Shown: positions 8,591-18,131, counted from the stretch's first letter. The stretch is DNA of 64,000 bases from Pseudomonas sp. MF4836 (GCF_002018875.1 NZ_MVOL01000001.1:434001-498000), one strand, 5' to 3'. Numbers and translations: made by a program. Notes: generated by a model from the sequence alone, not told the origin.

Positions 8591-8616
8591 CGCAGCCTTC
8601 GGGCTGCGTTTTTGTT
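8591..8616 (+). terminator. Rho-independent terminator after PAAR gene
   Basis: Seven-base G+C-rich stem CGCAGCC/GGCTGCG with a short TTCG-type loop, followed by a T-rich run. It separates the PAAR gene from the deoxyribose locus. Confidence 0.8.
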
Positions 8617-8677
8617 TCTGCCGGCGGCGCGAAATTTTCGCGCAGCAACAAGAAAAAGGTTGAATAGTCACATCAAA

Positions 8678-8693
8678 TGTTATTTAAATAACA
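8678..8693. promoter_or_regulatory. Candidate DeoQ operator upstream of deoK
   Basis: Perfect 16-bp palindrome TGTTATTTAAATAACA, 52 bases before the deoK start, in an A+T-rich promoter region. A related sequence lies between deoQ and deoC (12963-12981). It is probably where the DeoR-family repressor encoded at 12158-12928 binds; this is inference from position and symmetry. Confidence 0.6.
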
Positions 8694-8745
8694 AAAATAA
8701 TAACGCTGTGGTGCTTGCCACGACGTGCACAAGGTAAAGATATCC

Positions 8746-9666
8746 ATGAATAAGATCGCGGTCATCGGCAGCAACATGGTGGATTTGATTACCTATATCG
8801 ACCGGATGCCGCAGCAGGGCGAGACCCTCGAGGCCCCGGGGTTCGCCATGGGCTGTGGCGGCAAGGGCGCGAATCAGGCGGTGGCGGCGGCCAAGCTTGG
8901 CAGCGGGGTGTTGATGGTGACCAAGCTGGGGGATGACATGTTCGCCGATAACACCCTGGCCAACTTTCAGCGCCATGCCATCGACTCGCGCTATGTCACG
9001 CGGGTGCCGGGCGTCTCCAGCGGCGTGGCGCCGATCTTTGTGCAGAGCGATTCCCATAACAGCATTCTGATCGTCAAAGGCGCCAACGCGCATTTGAAGC
9101 CGGCTGATATCGACGCCGCAGAAGCGGCGTTGCGTGAATGCAGGCTGATGGTGCTGCAACTGGAAATCGACCTGGCGACCGTCTACTACGCCATCGAATT
9201 TGCCAAGCGCCACGGCATTCCGGTGTTGCTCAACCCGGCCCCCGCCGTCGCCGGGCTAAGCCGCGAGCATCTGGCGCAGCTGGACTTTTTCATCCCCAAC
9301 GAAAGCGAACTGGCATTGATCACCGGCAAGGCGGTCGATGGCCCCGAGAGCGCGCTGCTTGCCGCCCGGGAGTTGGCCGCCCAGGGCATTCGCCACGTCA
9401 TCGTCACCCTGGGCGAACAGGGCGCGTTGTATGTGGGCGAGGAGGGTGAGTTTCACGTGCCGGGGCGCAAGGTCGTGGCCCGGGATACCACCGGTGCCGG
9501 TGACGCCTTTATCGGCTGCTTTGCGCACTACTGGACTCAGCAGGGCGACATGCGTGCAGCCATGACCCGGGCCGTGGCGTACTCCGCCTGCTCGGTCACC
9601 GCCCTCGGCACCCAGAGTTCCTACCCCGACGCGGCCAGGTTCGCCGAGTTTTTTGAAGAGCGTTGA
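8746..9666 (+). CDS. deoK: Deoxyribokinase (PfkB/ribokinase family)
   Basis: 306 residues. The N-terminal substrate motif VDLITYIDRMPQQGETLEA and MGCGGKGANQAVAAAKLG are the PfkB signature 1 region. GDTTGAGDAF-type signature 2 appears as ARDTTGAGDAFIGCFAHY with the catalytic Asp. It phosphorylates a pentose at O5. The gene is assigned to 2-deoxyribose because it opens a cluster of permease, epimerase-like protein, DeoR regulator and deoxyribose-phosphate aldolase, the same set as the Salmonella deoQKPX locus; ribose cannot be excluded from the protein alone. ATG 8746 follows AAGG; an in-frame GTG 8725 is less likely. Confidence 0.85.
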   Translation: MNKIAVIGSNMVDLITYIDRMPQQGETLEAPGFAMGCGGKGANQAVAAAKLGSGVLMVTKLGDDMFADNTLANFQRHAIDSRYVTRVPGVSSGVAPIFVQSDSHNSILIVKGANAHLKPADIDAAEAALRECRLMVLQLEIDLATVYYAIEFAKRHGIPVLLNPAPAVAGLSREHLAQLDFFIPNESELALITGKAVDGPESALLAARELAAQGIRHVIVTLGEQGALYVGEEGEFHVPGRKVVARDTTGAGDAFIGCFAHYWTQQGDMRAAMTRAVAYSACSVTALGTQSSYPDAARFAEFFEER

Positions 9667-9735
9667 TCCCACGCTCACCGCAGTTGGCCACACCCGCGTG
9701 GCGCTGATGCGCCCTGAATCCCACGGAGAATAACA

Positions 9736-11067
9736 ATGACAAAAGTCCCGCTCCAACAGACCCCCGATGGTTTCTACCTCAACCGCACGCCCTGGTTCGC
9801 GTTCTTGCTGCTGTGCAGCATTTTCGCGCTGTGGGCGGCCGCGGCCAGCATGAATGACGTGTTGATCGCCCATTTCAAGAAAGCCTTCCTGCTCAGCGAT
9901 TTCCAGACCGCCTTCGTGCAATCGGCGTTTTACCTGGGCTACTTTTTCGTGGCGATTCCGGCGGCCATGGTGGTGCGCCGCTTCGGCTACAAAAGCACGA
10001 TTCTGGTCGGCCTGATGTTCTACATGGCGGGCTGTGCGCTGTTCTTTCCTGCGGCATCCACCGCGACCTACGGCATGTTCCTGATGGCGCTGTTTGTGAT
10101 CGCGTGCGGGCTGTCGTTTCTCGAAACCGCCTGCAACACCTACTCGACCCTGATGGGCCCGCGTGAAACCGGCACCCGACGCCTGAACATCTCGCAAACC
10201 TTCCACCCGTTCGGGGCTATGGCCGGGGTGTATGTCGGCAGCTTTGTGATGTTCAAGGACACCGACGCCACCCATGAACAGCTGACCCAGATGAGCGCCT
10301 CGGAGGCGGCCATCCAGCAGTTGGAAATGATCCAGTCGACCTTGCTGCCGTACAAATGGATGATCGCCGTGCTGGTGCTGATGTTCATCCTGATTGCCAT
10401 TACCCGTTTCCCCGCGTGCCGTGGCAATGCCAAGTCAGACGTGAAAAAGCCCAGCCTCGGCCAGAGCCTGGTGCGCCTGTCGCGCAACCCGCGCTTTACC
10501 TTCGGGGTGCTGGCGCAGTTTCTGTATGTGGGGGCCCAGGTCGGGGTGTGGAGCTTCACCATTCGCCTGGCGATGCAGATGGGCGGAATGAACGAGCGCA
10601 GCGCGTCATGGTTCCTGCTGACGACCTTTGCCGCTTATTTCGTGGGCAAGATGATCGCCAACCTGCTGATGCGCAAGCTGCACCCGGCCAAGGTCCTGGC
10701 GATCTACGGCGTGCTGACCATTGTCCTGCTGGCCTACACCATCCTGGTGCCGAACATCAGCGCGGTGTACGCGGCGGTGGCGGTGAGCATTTTCCTCGGG
10801 CCGTGCTGGCCGACCATCTACGGCCTGACGATTGAAGGGCTGGGTGAAGACACCAGCGTCGGCGGTTCGCTGCTGGTGATGAGCATCGTCGGCGGCGGGG
10901 TGATTCCGGTGTTCCAGGGTCTGCTGTCAGATGCCACCCACGGCAATATGCAACTGGCCTACAGCGTGCCCCTGCTGTGCTTCGTGGTGATTGTCGCCTA
11001 CGCCTATTCCTGCATGCGCCACAGTCGCGCCACGCAGCCTCGGGCCGGTGCGGTGGTGGCCTCATGA
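9736..11067 (+). CDS. deoP: Deoxyribose permease, FucP-type MFS symporter
   Basis: 443 residues with about twelve hydrophobic segments. FALWAAAASMNDVLIAHFKK in TM1 and CGLSFLETACNTYSTLMGP in the middle are typical of the L-fucose/proton symporter family, of which DeoP is a member. It imports the sugar across the inner membrane with protons. It lies 69 bases after deoK, and its TGA overlaps the ATG of deoX (ATGA), so the three genes form one operon. Ribosome site CGGAG lies before the ATG. Confidence 0.85.
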   Translation: MTKVPLQQTPDGFYLNRTPWFAFLLLCSIFALWAAAASMNDVLIAHFKKAFLLSDFQTAFVQSAFYLGYFFVAIPAAMVVRRFGYKSTILVGLMFYMAGCALFFPAASTATYGMFLMALFVIACGLSFLETACNTYSTLMGPRETGTRRLNISQTFHPFGAMAGVYVGSFVMFKDTDATHEQLTQMSASEAAIQQLEMIQSTLLPYKWMIAVLVLMFILIAITRFPACRGNAKSDVKKPSLGQSLVRLSRNPRFTFGVLAQFLYVGAQVGVWSFTIRLAMQMGGMNERSASWFLLTTFAAYFVGKMIANLLMRKLHPAKVLAIYGVLTIVLLAYTILVPNISAVYAAVAVSIFLGPCWPTIYGLTIEGLGEDTSVGGSLLVMSIVGGGVIPVFQGLLSDATHGNMQLAYSVPLLCFVVIVAYAYSCMRHSRATQPRAGAVVAS

Positions 11068-12137
11068 ATGCCTTCACCCTGGCCTTGTCTCCCGAGCAGT
11101 TCAGCGGGGTGGAAAAGACCCTGCTGCAATCCGCCGACTTCCGCGTGCTGGCCTGGACCTACCCCAGTGGGGTCAAGGCCCTGGCGCTGGAAAACGCCCG
11201 TGGCCGAGTGGTGGCCCTGCCTTATCAGGGGCAGATGATTTGGTCCGCGACCTTCGATGGCTGCGACCTGACCATGCGCAATATGTTCAGCCAGCCCAGG
11301 CCCAGCCCTACGGTAATCGGCACCTACGGCTGCTTTATGTTCCACGCTGGTCTGCTGCGCAACGGTTGCCCGGCCCCCGAGGATACCCACCCGCTGCATG
11401 GCGAAATGCCTTGCGCGCCCATGGACGCGGCCTGGCTCGAAGTCGGCGAGGACGCTGCGGGCCTGTACCTGCGTCTGAGTGGCGACTACGAGTATGTGCA
11501 GGGCTTTGGCGACCATTACCGGGCCACCCCGACCCTGACCCTGCGTGCCGGTTCGGGGCTATTTGATATCGGCATGGCGGTCACCAACCTTGCGGGCAAG
11601 GCCATGGAGTTGATGTACATGGCCCACATGAACTACGCCTACATTGCCGGTGGCAGCCTGGTCGAGCCCCTGGCCGGAGCCCGGGCGCGGGTGCGCAGCA
11701 GCGTGCCGGCCCACGTCAAGCCGACCCCCGAGTGGTCGGCCTACATGGCGCAGTTGAGCCAGGATCCCTCGCGCCTGAGCACCCTGGACACCCCCGCGCT
11801 GCATGATCCGGAAATCGTCTGTTTCTTCGACGCAGTCCCGGCCGACACCGCGGGCAACGCGCATTTTCTGCTGGACCACCCAGCAGGCCCGGCGTTTTAC
11901 ACCCGCTACCGACCCGATCAGTTCTCCCATGCCACCCGCTGGATCCTGCACAACGCCGACCAGGGCGTGGCCGCCTTCGTCTTGCCGGCCACCTGCGAAC
12001 CCGAGGGCTACCTGGCGGAAAAAGCCAAAGGCCATGTGCGCTCATTGGCGGGCGGGCAACGCGCAGTGTTCAACGTGACCACCGGCTACCTGTCGGCTGA
12101 AGAACGGCGCCGCCTGCGGGATGAACTGGGCGGCTGA
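11064..12137 (+). CDS. deoX: DeoX-like aldose-epimerase-family protein (DUF4432 type)
   Basis: 357 residues with a galactose-mutarotase-like beta-sandwich pattern. CFMFHAGLLRNGCP, then DTHPLHGEMPCAP with conserved His residues, and AHMNYAYIAGG later in the protein, match the DUF4432/aldose 1-epimerase group. It may interconvert anomers of deoxyribose or a related sugar; the exact reaction of DeoX is not established to my knowledge. The start ATG overlaps the deoP stop by four bases (ATGA), showing translational coupling. Last gene of the plus-strand operon. Confidence 0.75.
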   Translation: MNAFTLALSPEQFSGVEKTLLQSADFRVLAWTYPSGVKALALENARGRVVALPYQGQMIWSATFDGCDLTMRNMFSQPRPSPTVIGTYGCFMFHAGLLRNGCPAPEDTHPLHGEMPCAPMDAAWLEVGEDAAGLYLRLSGDYEYVQGFGDHYRATPTLTLRAGSGLFDIGMAVTNLAGKAMELMYMAHMNYAYIAGGSLVEPLAGARARVRSSVPAHVKPTPEWSAYMAQLSQDPSRLSTLDTPALHDPEIVCFFDAVPADTAGNAHFLLDHPAGPAFYTRYRPDQFSHATRWILHNADQGVAAFVLPATCEPEGYLAEKAKGHVRSLAGGQRAVFNVTTGYLSAEERRRLRDELGG

Positions 12138-12157
12138 TATGCGGCGGCGAGGGTGGT

Positions 12158-12928
12158 TCAGACCACCCACTGCGCGCCGTATTGGGTGATCAGTTCGCGG
12201 TAAGGCTTGGGCAGTTTCTTGTCGGAGACCACCACGTTGAATTGGTCCAGGGTGGCGAAATGGGCGGTGCGCACGACGTCGAACTTGCTGTGATCGGCCA
12301 GCAGCATGCAGTGCTGGGCCTGGCGCAAGACCTTCTGCTTGACCGCGACTTCATTGAAGTTGAAGCAGGTCACGCCGAAGGTTTCGCTGACGCCTGCGGC
12401 CGAGATAAAGGCCCAGGTCAAGCGCACGCTGTCGAGGATGCTGCTCTCGTCGGCATGCTCGAACACCTGGTTCTTGCGATGGAAGGTGCCGCCACACAGG
12501 ACGATAGTGCAGTTGGGCTTCTGTTGCAGCTTGAGCAGCACGTTGAGCGAGTTGCAGACCGCGGTGAACTCCAGTTCATCGGCAATGAAATCAATCACGA
12601 AAGGTACCGTGGTGCCGCAGTCGAAGAACACCGTGTCGCCGCTCTTGATAAATGCAGCCGCGAGCTTGCCGATGCGGCGTTTCTCTTCCACGTGGCGGGT
12701 GCCCTGTTCCGTGACCTTGTAGTCGGGCGCGTCGGCCGGGTCGAAGGCCAGGGTGATATGTCCGCCGAGCAGATGAAACTTGTCCGGGTAGCGGTTGAGA
12801 TCCCGGCGCAGGGTCATTTCCGAGACTTCCAGCAACGCGGCCATTTCCCGCAGGTGGATCGCTTTTTGGTCCTGCAGGGCTTGTTGGATCAGTTTGATGC
12901 GTTCTGATTGTTTGCTTTCCACAGGCAT
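12158..12928 (-). CDS. deoQ: DeoR-family repressor of deoxyribose genes
   Basis: 256 residues. An N-terminal DeoR helix-turn-helix (HLREMAALLEVSEMTLRRDL) is followed by the DeoR C-terminal sugar-phosphate-binding fold, with KSGDTVFFDCGTTVPF and LLADHSKFDVV. It probably represses deoKPX and deoC and releases on binding deoxyribose 5-phosphate. It ends 20 bases from the end of deoX (convergent) and is divergent from deoC, with palindromic elements in the gap. GTG 12922 is an alternative start. Confidence 0.82.
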   Translation of the reverse strand: MPVESKQSERIKLIQQALQDQKAIHLREMAALLEVSEMTLRRDLNRYPDKFHLLGGHITLAFDPADAPDYKVTEQGTRHVEEKRRIGKLAAAFIKSGDTVFFDCGTTVPFVIDFIADELEFTAVCNSLNVLLKLQQKPNCTIVLCGGTFHRKNQVFEHADESSILDSVRLTWAFISAAGVSETFGVTCFNFNEVAVKQKVLRQAQHCMLLADHSKFDVVRTAHFATLDQFNVVVSDKKLPKPYRELITQYGAQWVV

Positions 12929-12962
12929 TCCGATCGGCTAGTAATGTTGTAATTACATCATT

Positions 12963-12981
12963 TGTTGGTATTATATTAACA
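12963..12981. promoter_or_regulatory. Candidate operator between deoQ and deoC
   Basis: Near-palindromic TGTTGGTATTATATTAACA resembles the perfect palindrome at 8678-8693 (TGTT...AACA half-sites around an A+T core). The perfect 10-mer TGTAATTACA at 12948-12957 lies beside it. Position in the divergent promoter region suggests control of both deoQ and deoC. Confidence 0.5.
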
Positions 12982-13043
12982 TCTGTTGGGCGAGCTTTCT
13001 AACGTATTACGCCCATCGTGCTCCTTCACCAGGAACGGATTTC

Positions 13044-13727
13044 ATGACCTCAATCACACCCGCAGCACTTGCACAGTTTATCGACCACACCTTGCTGGCG
13101 CCTGACGCGACGCGGCAGCAGATCGCCGTGTTATGCAAAGAAGCGCAGGAGTACGGGTTCTATTCCGTGTGCGTGAACTCGGGCCAGGTGCCTTATGCCG
13201 CTCAATTGCTCAGCGGGCAGAAGGTCAAGGTCTGCGCTGTGGTCGGGTTCCCGCTGGGCGCCGGGCTGAGCGAGAGTAAAGCCTTCGAAGCCCAACAGGC
13301 AATTGCCGCAGGTGCGGGCGAGATCGACATGGTGCTCAATATCGGCGCGTTGCGAGAGGGGCTGCTGGACACGGTGCGCGACGACATCGCCACGGTGCAT
13401 CAAGCCTGCGGCTCGGTGCCGCTGAAAGTGATCCTCGAAACGTGCCTGTTGGACGAGGAGCAGAAGATCCGCGCCTGTGAAATCTGCCGTGAACTGGGGG
13501 TGGCCTTCGTCAAGACCTCGACCGGCTTCAGCCGCAGTGGCGCCACCGCCGAAGACATCGCCCTGATGCGCCGCGTTGTCGGCCCGCAGATGGGGGTCAA
13601 GGCGTCGGGCGGGGTGCGTGATTACGCGGCTGCAGTGGCCATGATCGAGGCCGGCGCCACTCGCCTGGGCACCAGTTCGGGAGTGAGCATTGTCAGTGGC
13701 AAATCGGAGGGCGGGGCGGGTTACTGA
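13044..13727 (+). CDS. deoC: Deoxyribose-phosphate aldolase
   Basis: 227 residues, normal for Deo[12 protein letters not shown] at the N-terminus, [11 protein letters not shown] in the middle and FVKTSTGF with the Schiff-base lysine are all present, as are KASGGVRDY and GTSSGVSIV. It cleaves 2-deoxyribose 5-phosphate to acetaldehyde and glyceraldehyde 3-phosphate, completing the route started by DeoP and DeoK. It starts 115 bases from the divergent deoQ and is followed by a strong terminator. Confidence 0.93.
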   Translation: MTSITPAALAQFIDHTLLAPDATRQQIAVLCKEAQEYGFYSVCVNSGQVPYAAQLLSGQKVKVCAVVGFPLGAGLSESKAFEAQQAIAAGAGEIDMVLNIGALREGLLDTVRDDIATVHQACGSVPLKVILETCLLDEEQKIRACEICRELGVAFVKTSTGFSRSGATAEDIALMRRVVGPQMGVKASGGVRDYAAAVAMIEAGATRLGTSSGVSIVSGKSEGGAGY

Positions 13728-13761
13728 TTTCGCCAGCACCTTCGACGTCTGTCGATGTTTG

Positions 13762-13787
13762 AAAAAAGGAGCCTCGGCTCCTTTTTT
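13762..13787. terminator. Terminator after deoC, usable in both directions
   Basis: Twelve-base perfect stem AAAAAAGGAGCC/GGCTCCTTTTTT with a two-base centre. The T-run on the plus strand and the A-run before the stem make it a symmetrical terminator. Confidence 0.85.
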
Positions 13788-13843
13788 CGTTGCCGAGCCT
13801 GTTACCGTGATCCCCACGCCAATCAACGACCGTCAGGAACATG

Positions 13844-14209
13844 ATGAAACCGCTAATGGATCAGTTCGATCGGCTGTGCCAGCAGGCGCAGTCTGCCTTT
13901 GGCGAGGAAGGGGAGCGGTCTTATGAGGCAACGCTCATCGATATCTTGAATTTCGTAAAACGGCACCCGCAGTGTCGGGCGGGATTTGTGGAGCGCTTCA
14001 AGCTGATATTGAACGTCGGCAACGCGCCGTTCGAAGCCGTTGCGTTCTGCATGCGCGAGCTGCAGTGGTTCGAGCTCAGGGACTACGTGAGTGCGGTGCT
14101 TCAGTCTTCCGTGGATCCGCGCAGTCAAGCGCTGACCAGCGTGTTGAGCGCCTATGACGAGGTTTGGCCCGATGCCGATTTGTATCGTTATTATGGCGGC
14201 CCGGCATGA
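13844..14209 (+). CDS. Small hypothetical protein
   Basis: 121 residues, soluble, helix-rich, with no signal peptide or membrane segment. It is acidic, with ERSYEATLIDILNFVKRHPQ at the N-terminus and a C-terminal VWPDADLYRYYGGPA. I do not recognise a family. AGGA lies five bases before ATG 13844 and two before ATG 13841, so 13844 is the better start. It stands alone between two terminators; its G+C-rich codon use looks native. Confidence 0.7.
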   Translation: MKPLMDQFDRLCQQAQSAFGEEGERSYEATLIDILNFVKRHPQCRAGFVERFKLILNVGNAPFEAVAFCMRELQWFELRDYVSAVLQSSVDPRSQALTSVLSAYDEVWPDADLYRYYGGPA

Positions 14210-14275
14210 GTGGCGATCTGTGACTCGTGGCTCGGTAAACAGGGCGCGCTCCAGTGTGCGAAGCCGATCCACGCA

Positions 14276-14304
14276 AATAAAAAAGCCACAATCGAAATTG
14301 TGGC
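14276..14304 (-). terminator. Terminator for ESPR autotransporter gene
   Basis: Eight-base perfect stem GCCACAAT/ATTGTGGC with a four-base loop. On the minus strand it is followed by a run of six T, 28 bases past the stop of the autotransporter gene. Confidence 0.85.
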
Positions 14305-14331
14305 CTTTGTTGCTGCGGCTTGCCCTGGCGC

Positions 14332-17145
14332 TTAGAACGCCCAGCGCAATTTCACCGACGCACCCTGGTTCAGGTAATCGCTGCGCGATTCGGCGTCGTA
14401 GTTCACGCTGACTTCGGTGCCGTTATCCAGGGTGTGGGTCAAACCCAGGCCGGCGCGGCCCAGCCATGGGCTGGGGTCCACGCCACGGGTGGTGAAGGCG
14501 GCGGTGGGTGAGCCGGCGTAGGTCGAGGAGATCGACGTCGATTCGTTAAGCACGTCGTAACCCACGCCCAGGTTGGCGCTGAGCACGGTGTTGCTGCCCA
14601 GGTTGTAATTGAGCTTGCCGTCCAGGCTCAGCACCAGTTCATGCGCGTCACGGCTGTCGACGTCGAGGTTCAGCGCCCCGGCGCCTTTCTCGTGATAGGA
14701 CTCATCACCGATCCAGGTGTAGTCGGCACGTACCGACGGCACGAAGGTCATGGTGTCGGTGAACCGCAGTGTGTGACCCAGGCCAACCCCGGCGTGGGCG
14801 CTGTAGCTGTCGTAATCGGCCTTGGCGGTGGCGTCGGCGAACGGCATGTGGCGCTTGCCCTGGTTACGGTTCTTGCCGGCGTCGACCTGGAAGTTCAGTT
14901 CGGTGTCCGGGGCCAGTGCGTAGCTGCCGTAGCCGATCAGCTGGAAGGTGTCGATCTGCGCGTCTTGCGGGGCGACATGGGAGTCGCTGTCGATGTCGGT
15001 CTTGGCGTAGGCGAAGGCCACACCCAGGCGCGCCTGCTCGGAGAAGGCACCATCGATACCAATGGCCAGGCCCTGGGTGTTGGCGTCGAATCCGGAGATC
15101 CCGCTGCGCTCGCTTTGATCGGCCCACGAACCGAAGGTCTTGATCCACAGGTTCTGTTCAGCCGCCGGAGCGTCACCGGAGGACAAGCCGCTGTTGCTGG
15201 CCTGCCGCGCCTGGATCACCCGGTTGATGCCGGAAAGGGTGCTGCTGGTGGCCGCATTGGTACCGCCGGTCAGCAGGGGCAAGGTCTGGGTCACGGCGTC
15301 GGACACTTGCTGCCCGGTGGTCAGGCCGACGAAGTGGCTGGCCAGTTCACCGTTGGGGTTTTGCGCAAAGGTCCGGTCAAGTGCACGGGCAGCCGGGCCG
15401 GCTGGAGAGTTGCCCATCTGGTTGACCACATGTTCGACGCTGGGGCCCGGGCCGTCCGTTGGGTTGGTCGGATCGACCGGATCGACCGGTGTGGTGGCCG
15501 CCGCCTTCAGGGTCAGGTCGATGGCATTGCCGTTCTTGATCGCGCCGAAATCGAACAGCAGTGAGTTGTCGCTGACGGCAAAGGTCCCGTCGCTGACCAG
15601 GGTGCCGGCACTGAACACCTTGTCCATGTGCGACACGTTGAACTTGGTGCTGGCATTGCTGACGTCCACCACAATGTTCGCGTTGCTTTGCAAGGTCGCG
15701 GTGCCGCTTACAGCCAACTTGCCAAAGTGGTTATCGTCGGCCACGCCGATCTTCAGGGTGCCGTTGCCGGTTTGCGAGTAGTCACCGTTGAAGTTGGCCG
15801 TGACCCCGGCGCTGGAGGCGACCCGCAGCGTGCCGTCGTTGGAGAAGCTCTTGATGGTGAAGGCTTCGCCGCCGGTGAGGGTATAGGTCGCATCTTTGCG
15901 CAACAGCACATCGGTGTCTTTGGCGTCGACGGCGCCCATGAAGCGAGCGGTGTCATTGCCGTCGATAACCAGCTTGGCCAGGCTGCCTGAAGTGACGGAG
16001 TCGACCTTGATGGAGTTCAGGGCGCCGCCGATGATGCCGCTGTTGGTGATCGTATCGATCGTGGCACCGTTGGTGAGGATGATGCCGTAGGCCTGGCCGG
16101 CGATTCTGCCGCCGGTGTTGTTGTCGATTGCCTTGACTGAACCACCGTCGACGCTGATACCCACCGCCGTGCCCTGGATGACTCCTTTATTGAGGATCGG
16201 GCCGTTGATCTTGGTGCCTTGCGAGGCTATGCCGATGGCGCCGGTGATGATGCCGCTTGCATCGTTGGAGATGCCTCCGGTGATCTCGCCCTTATCCACC
16301 TGGACGGCTATTCCGGTATCGCTCTTGATGGTGCCGGAGTTGATCAGCCAGCCAACGGAGCCGGTGCCCGAGCCTCCGTCGTCATCGAGGGCCAGATTGA
16401 TGCCGGCTGTTTTGCCGCCAATCAACCCGGTATTTTCGATCACCCCTTCCACCTTGCTGCCATTGGTCACCTGAAGGCCGAATCGGTCGCCGGTGATGGC
16501 GCCGCTGTTATAGAGGTCGGTGCGGATGGTGCCGCCGTTCAGGTTCACCCCGGTGCCGCCGGAGATGGTGCCGCGGTTGAGCATGGAGTAGAGCGCGGCG
16601 CCCTTGAGTATGTTCACGGCCGAGCCGGTGCTGGTTACAGCGGTGATTCTTCCGAAGTTGGCGATGGCCCCCAGATTCAGGCTGGAGGCTCCTCCGCTCA
16701 AGACAATCGCGTTGTCATAGCCGCTGATTTTGCCGCCGGTCTGGTTGGTGATGGAGGTGCCGCTGCCGGCGCCGATCGCAATCGCGGTGCCATTCTCCGA
16801 GGTCATGGAGCCGCCATTGCTGATGGTGCTCCAGTAGCCGGGAGTCGTTGCCGTGTTGATGGCGTTGGTGCCGGCGGTGGTGATCGAGCTGTCCCCGTTC
16901 ACGGTGAGGCTTGCACCGCCTTCGATGGAGCAGGTCGACGTCAAGGCGACCCCGGACAGGGTTGGTGTGGTCCCTGAGCAGGCGGGCGCAGCCATGGCCG
17001 GGCCGGCGACGGCCAGCAGTCCGGCCCCCGCGCCGGCCAGCAGCAGACGGCTGGCGCTGCGTTTCCCGCGGGCGCTGGTGAGTTCGTCGACCACGACGAA
17101 AGCCTGGCGCGTGTGGCTCCAGATAATGCGAAATGCAGTGTTCAT
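14332..17145 (-). CDS. ESPR-type autotransporter
   Basis: 937 residues. The N-terminus MNTAFRIIWSHTRQAFVVVD is an extended signal-peptide region (ESPR), followed by RGKRSASRLLLAGAGAGLLA and cleavage near PAMAA. The passenger (about 55-560) is made of short beta-helix repeats of the type N(S/T)G.I.G.. . A Pro-rich linker (TTPVDPVDPTNPTDGPGPS) precedes the C-terminal autotransporter barrel, which ends in LKLRWAF. It should be a surface protein; substrate and ligand are unknown. GAGGAA before the ATG supports the start. A divergently encoded two-component pair lies directly upstream and could control it. Confidence 0.88.
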   Translation of the reverse strand: MNTAFRIIWSHTRQAFVVVDELTSARGKRSASRLLLAGAGAGLLAVAGPAMAAPACSGTTPTLSGVALTSTCSIEGGASLTVNGDSSITTAGTNAINTATTPGYWSTISNGGSMTSENGTAIAIGAGSGTSITNQTGGKISGYDNAIVLSGGASSLNLGAIANFGRITAVTSTGSAVNILKGAALYSMLNRGTISGGTGVNLNGGTIRTDLYNSGAITGDRFGLQVTNGSKVEGVIENTGLIGGKTAGINLALDDDGGSGTGSVGWLINSGTIKSDTGIAVQVDKGEITGGISNDASGIITGAIGIASQGTKINGPILNKGVIQGTAVGISVDGGSVKAIDNNTGGRIAGQAYGIILTNGATIDTITNSGIIGGALNSIKVDSVTSGSLAKLVIDGNDTARFMGAVDAKDTDVLLRKDATYTLTGGEAFTIKSFSNDGTLRVASSAGVTANFNGDYSQTGNGTLKIGVADDNHFGKLAVSGTATLQSNANIVVDVSNASTKFNVSHMDKVFSAGTLVSDGTFAVSDNSLLFDFGAIKNGNAIDLTLKAAATTPVDPVDPTNPTDGPGPSVEHVVNQMGNSPAGPAARALDRTFAQNPNGELASHFVGLTTGQQVSDAVTQTLPLLTGGTNAATSSTLSGINRVIQARQASNSGLSSGDAPAAEQNLWIKTFGSWADQSERSGISGFDANTQGLAIGIDGAFSEQARLGVAFAYAKTDIDSDSHVAPQDAQIDTFQLIGYGSYALAPDTELNFQVDAGKNRNQGKRHMPFADATAKADYDSYSAHAGVGLGHTLRFTDTMTFVPSVRADYTWIGDESYHEKGAGALNLDVDSRDAHELVLSLDGKLNYNLGSNTVLSANLGVGYDVLNESTSISSTYAGSPTAAFTTRGVDPSPWLGRAGLGLTHTLDNGTEVSVNYDAESRSDYLNQGASVKLRWAF

Positions 17146-17389
17146 TCGATTCCTCGAAGAAGCCTCTTTGGGCTTTAGGTGACAGACCGAGGCAATCTAA
17201 CGGAAGCGTTGGCCGGCAAACTGAGCAAATCTGAGCGCCTTGTAGCCGCTGCTGCCAGGCCGCGCTGGCCCGTCCAAGCAACCCATCTGCACCTGACACC
17301 CCACGACGACCACGCCGGCCAGCGCAGGCTCGTGCCTCGGCAGCGGCTAGAGGTTGCATCGGGGGGGATGTTGAACAGGTTTCGTGGGG

Positions 17390-18073
17390 CTAGGGCCGGA
17401 TGCTGGCCGGCGCGTAGAAGCAATACCCGGCGTTGCGCAGGGTATTGATCGGCACTATCTGCCCGGAGGTTTCCTCGATGTTGCGCCGCAGGCGTCGCAT
17501 CTGCGAGTCGAGTCGCCGCTGGTCATAGTCCAGATAGTCCTGGCCCAGGGCTTGGACGATGCTTTGCCGGCTGACGTTGCTGCCGGCCTGGCGCATCAGG
17601 CAGTGCAATACCAGCAGATCCTGTTGTGACAGGCGCACCGGGCCGGCGCCCGGGACCAACAGGCGTCGGGGCCCAAGTTCGAGCAGCCAGGGCTGTTCGC
17701 TGCGGTCCAGGTTCAGACGCCATTTCAGGGCATCGAGCACCGCTGCCAATTCGTCCAGGTCGCAGTTCTTGCTCAGGTAATGATCGGCCCCCTCGCCAAG
17801 TCCGGCGATCTTGCTGGGCACACTGCCGCGCGCGGTAAACACGACGATGCCGAGCCGATGCCCGGCTTGGCGCAAGCGCCGGATCAACTGCAGCCCGTCA
17901 CCGTCAGGCAGGCCCAGGTCAATGATCGCCAGGTGATGAACCTGGGCATCGAAACACTGCTCGAACTGCGCCAGGCTGCCCACCGTGGTCGTGACGTAGC
18001 CATGCTCCGCAAGGAACTCGTCGAGTTCCACGGCCAGTACGGGTTCATCTTCAAGGAGAATTAGCGGGGTCAT
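17390..18073 (-). CDS. OmpR-type response regulator
   Basis: 227 residues. The receiver domain has the acidic pair in LLEDEPVL, phosphoacceptor Asp in IIDLGLPDGDG (about residue 53), TAR and K (LSKNCDLDEL). A winged-helix effector follows, with LSQQDLLVLHCLMRQAGSNV, a recognition helix around LDSQMRRLRRNIEE and a wing PINTLRNAGYCFY. It is divergent from the histidine kinase gene starting 59 bases away, an unusual layout for a cognate pair but close enough to make partnership likely. Its downstream neighbour is the ESPR autotransporter gene, 244 bases on. Confidence 0.88.
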   Translation of the reverse strand: MTPLILLEDEPVLAVELDEFLAEHGYVTTTVGSLAQFEQCFDAQVHHLAIIDLGLPDGDGLQLIRRLRQAGHRLGIVVFTARGSVPSKIAGLGEGADHYLSKNCDLDELAAVLDALKWRLNLDRSEQPWLLELGPRRLLVPGAGPVRLSQQDLLVLHCLMRQAGSNVSRQSIVQALGQDYLDYDQRRLDSQMRRLRRNIEETSGQIVPINTLRNAGYCFYAPASIRP

Positions 18074-18131
18074 GGCATAATTGTATCAAAGCGCCATCAT
18101 TTTTGAGGCGGGTCTTTCTGAGTGAAACTGA

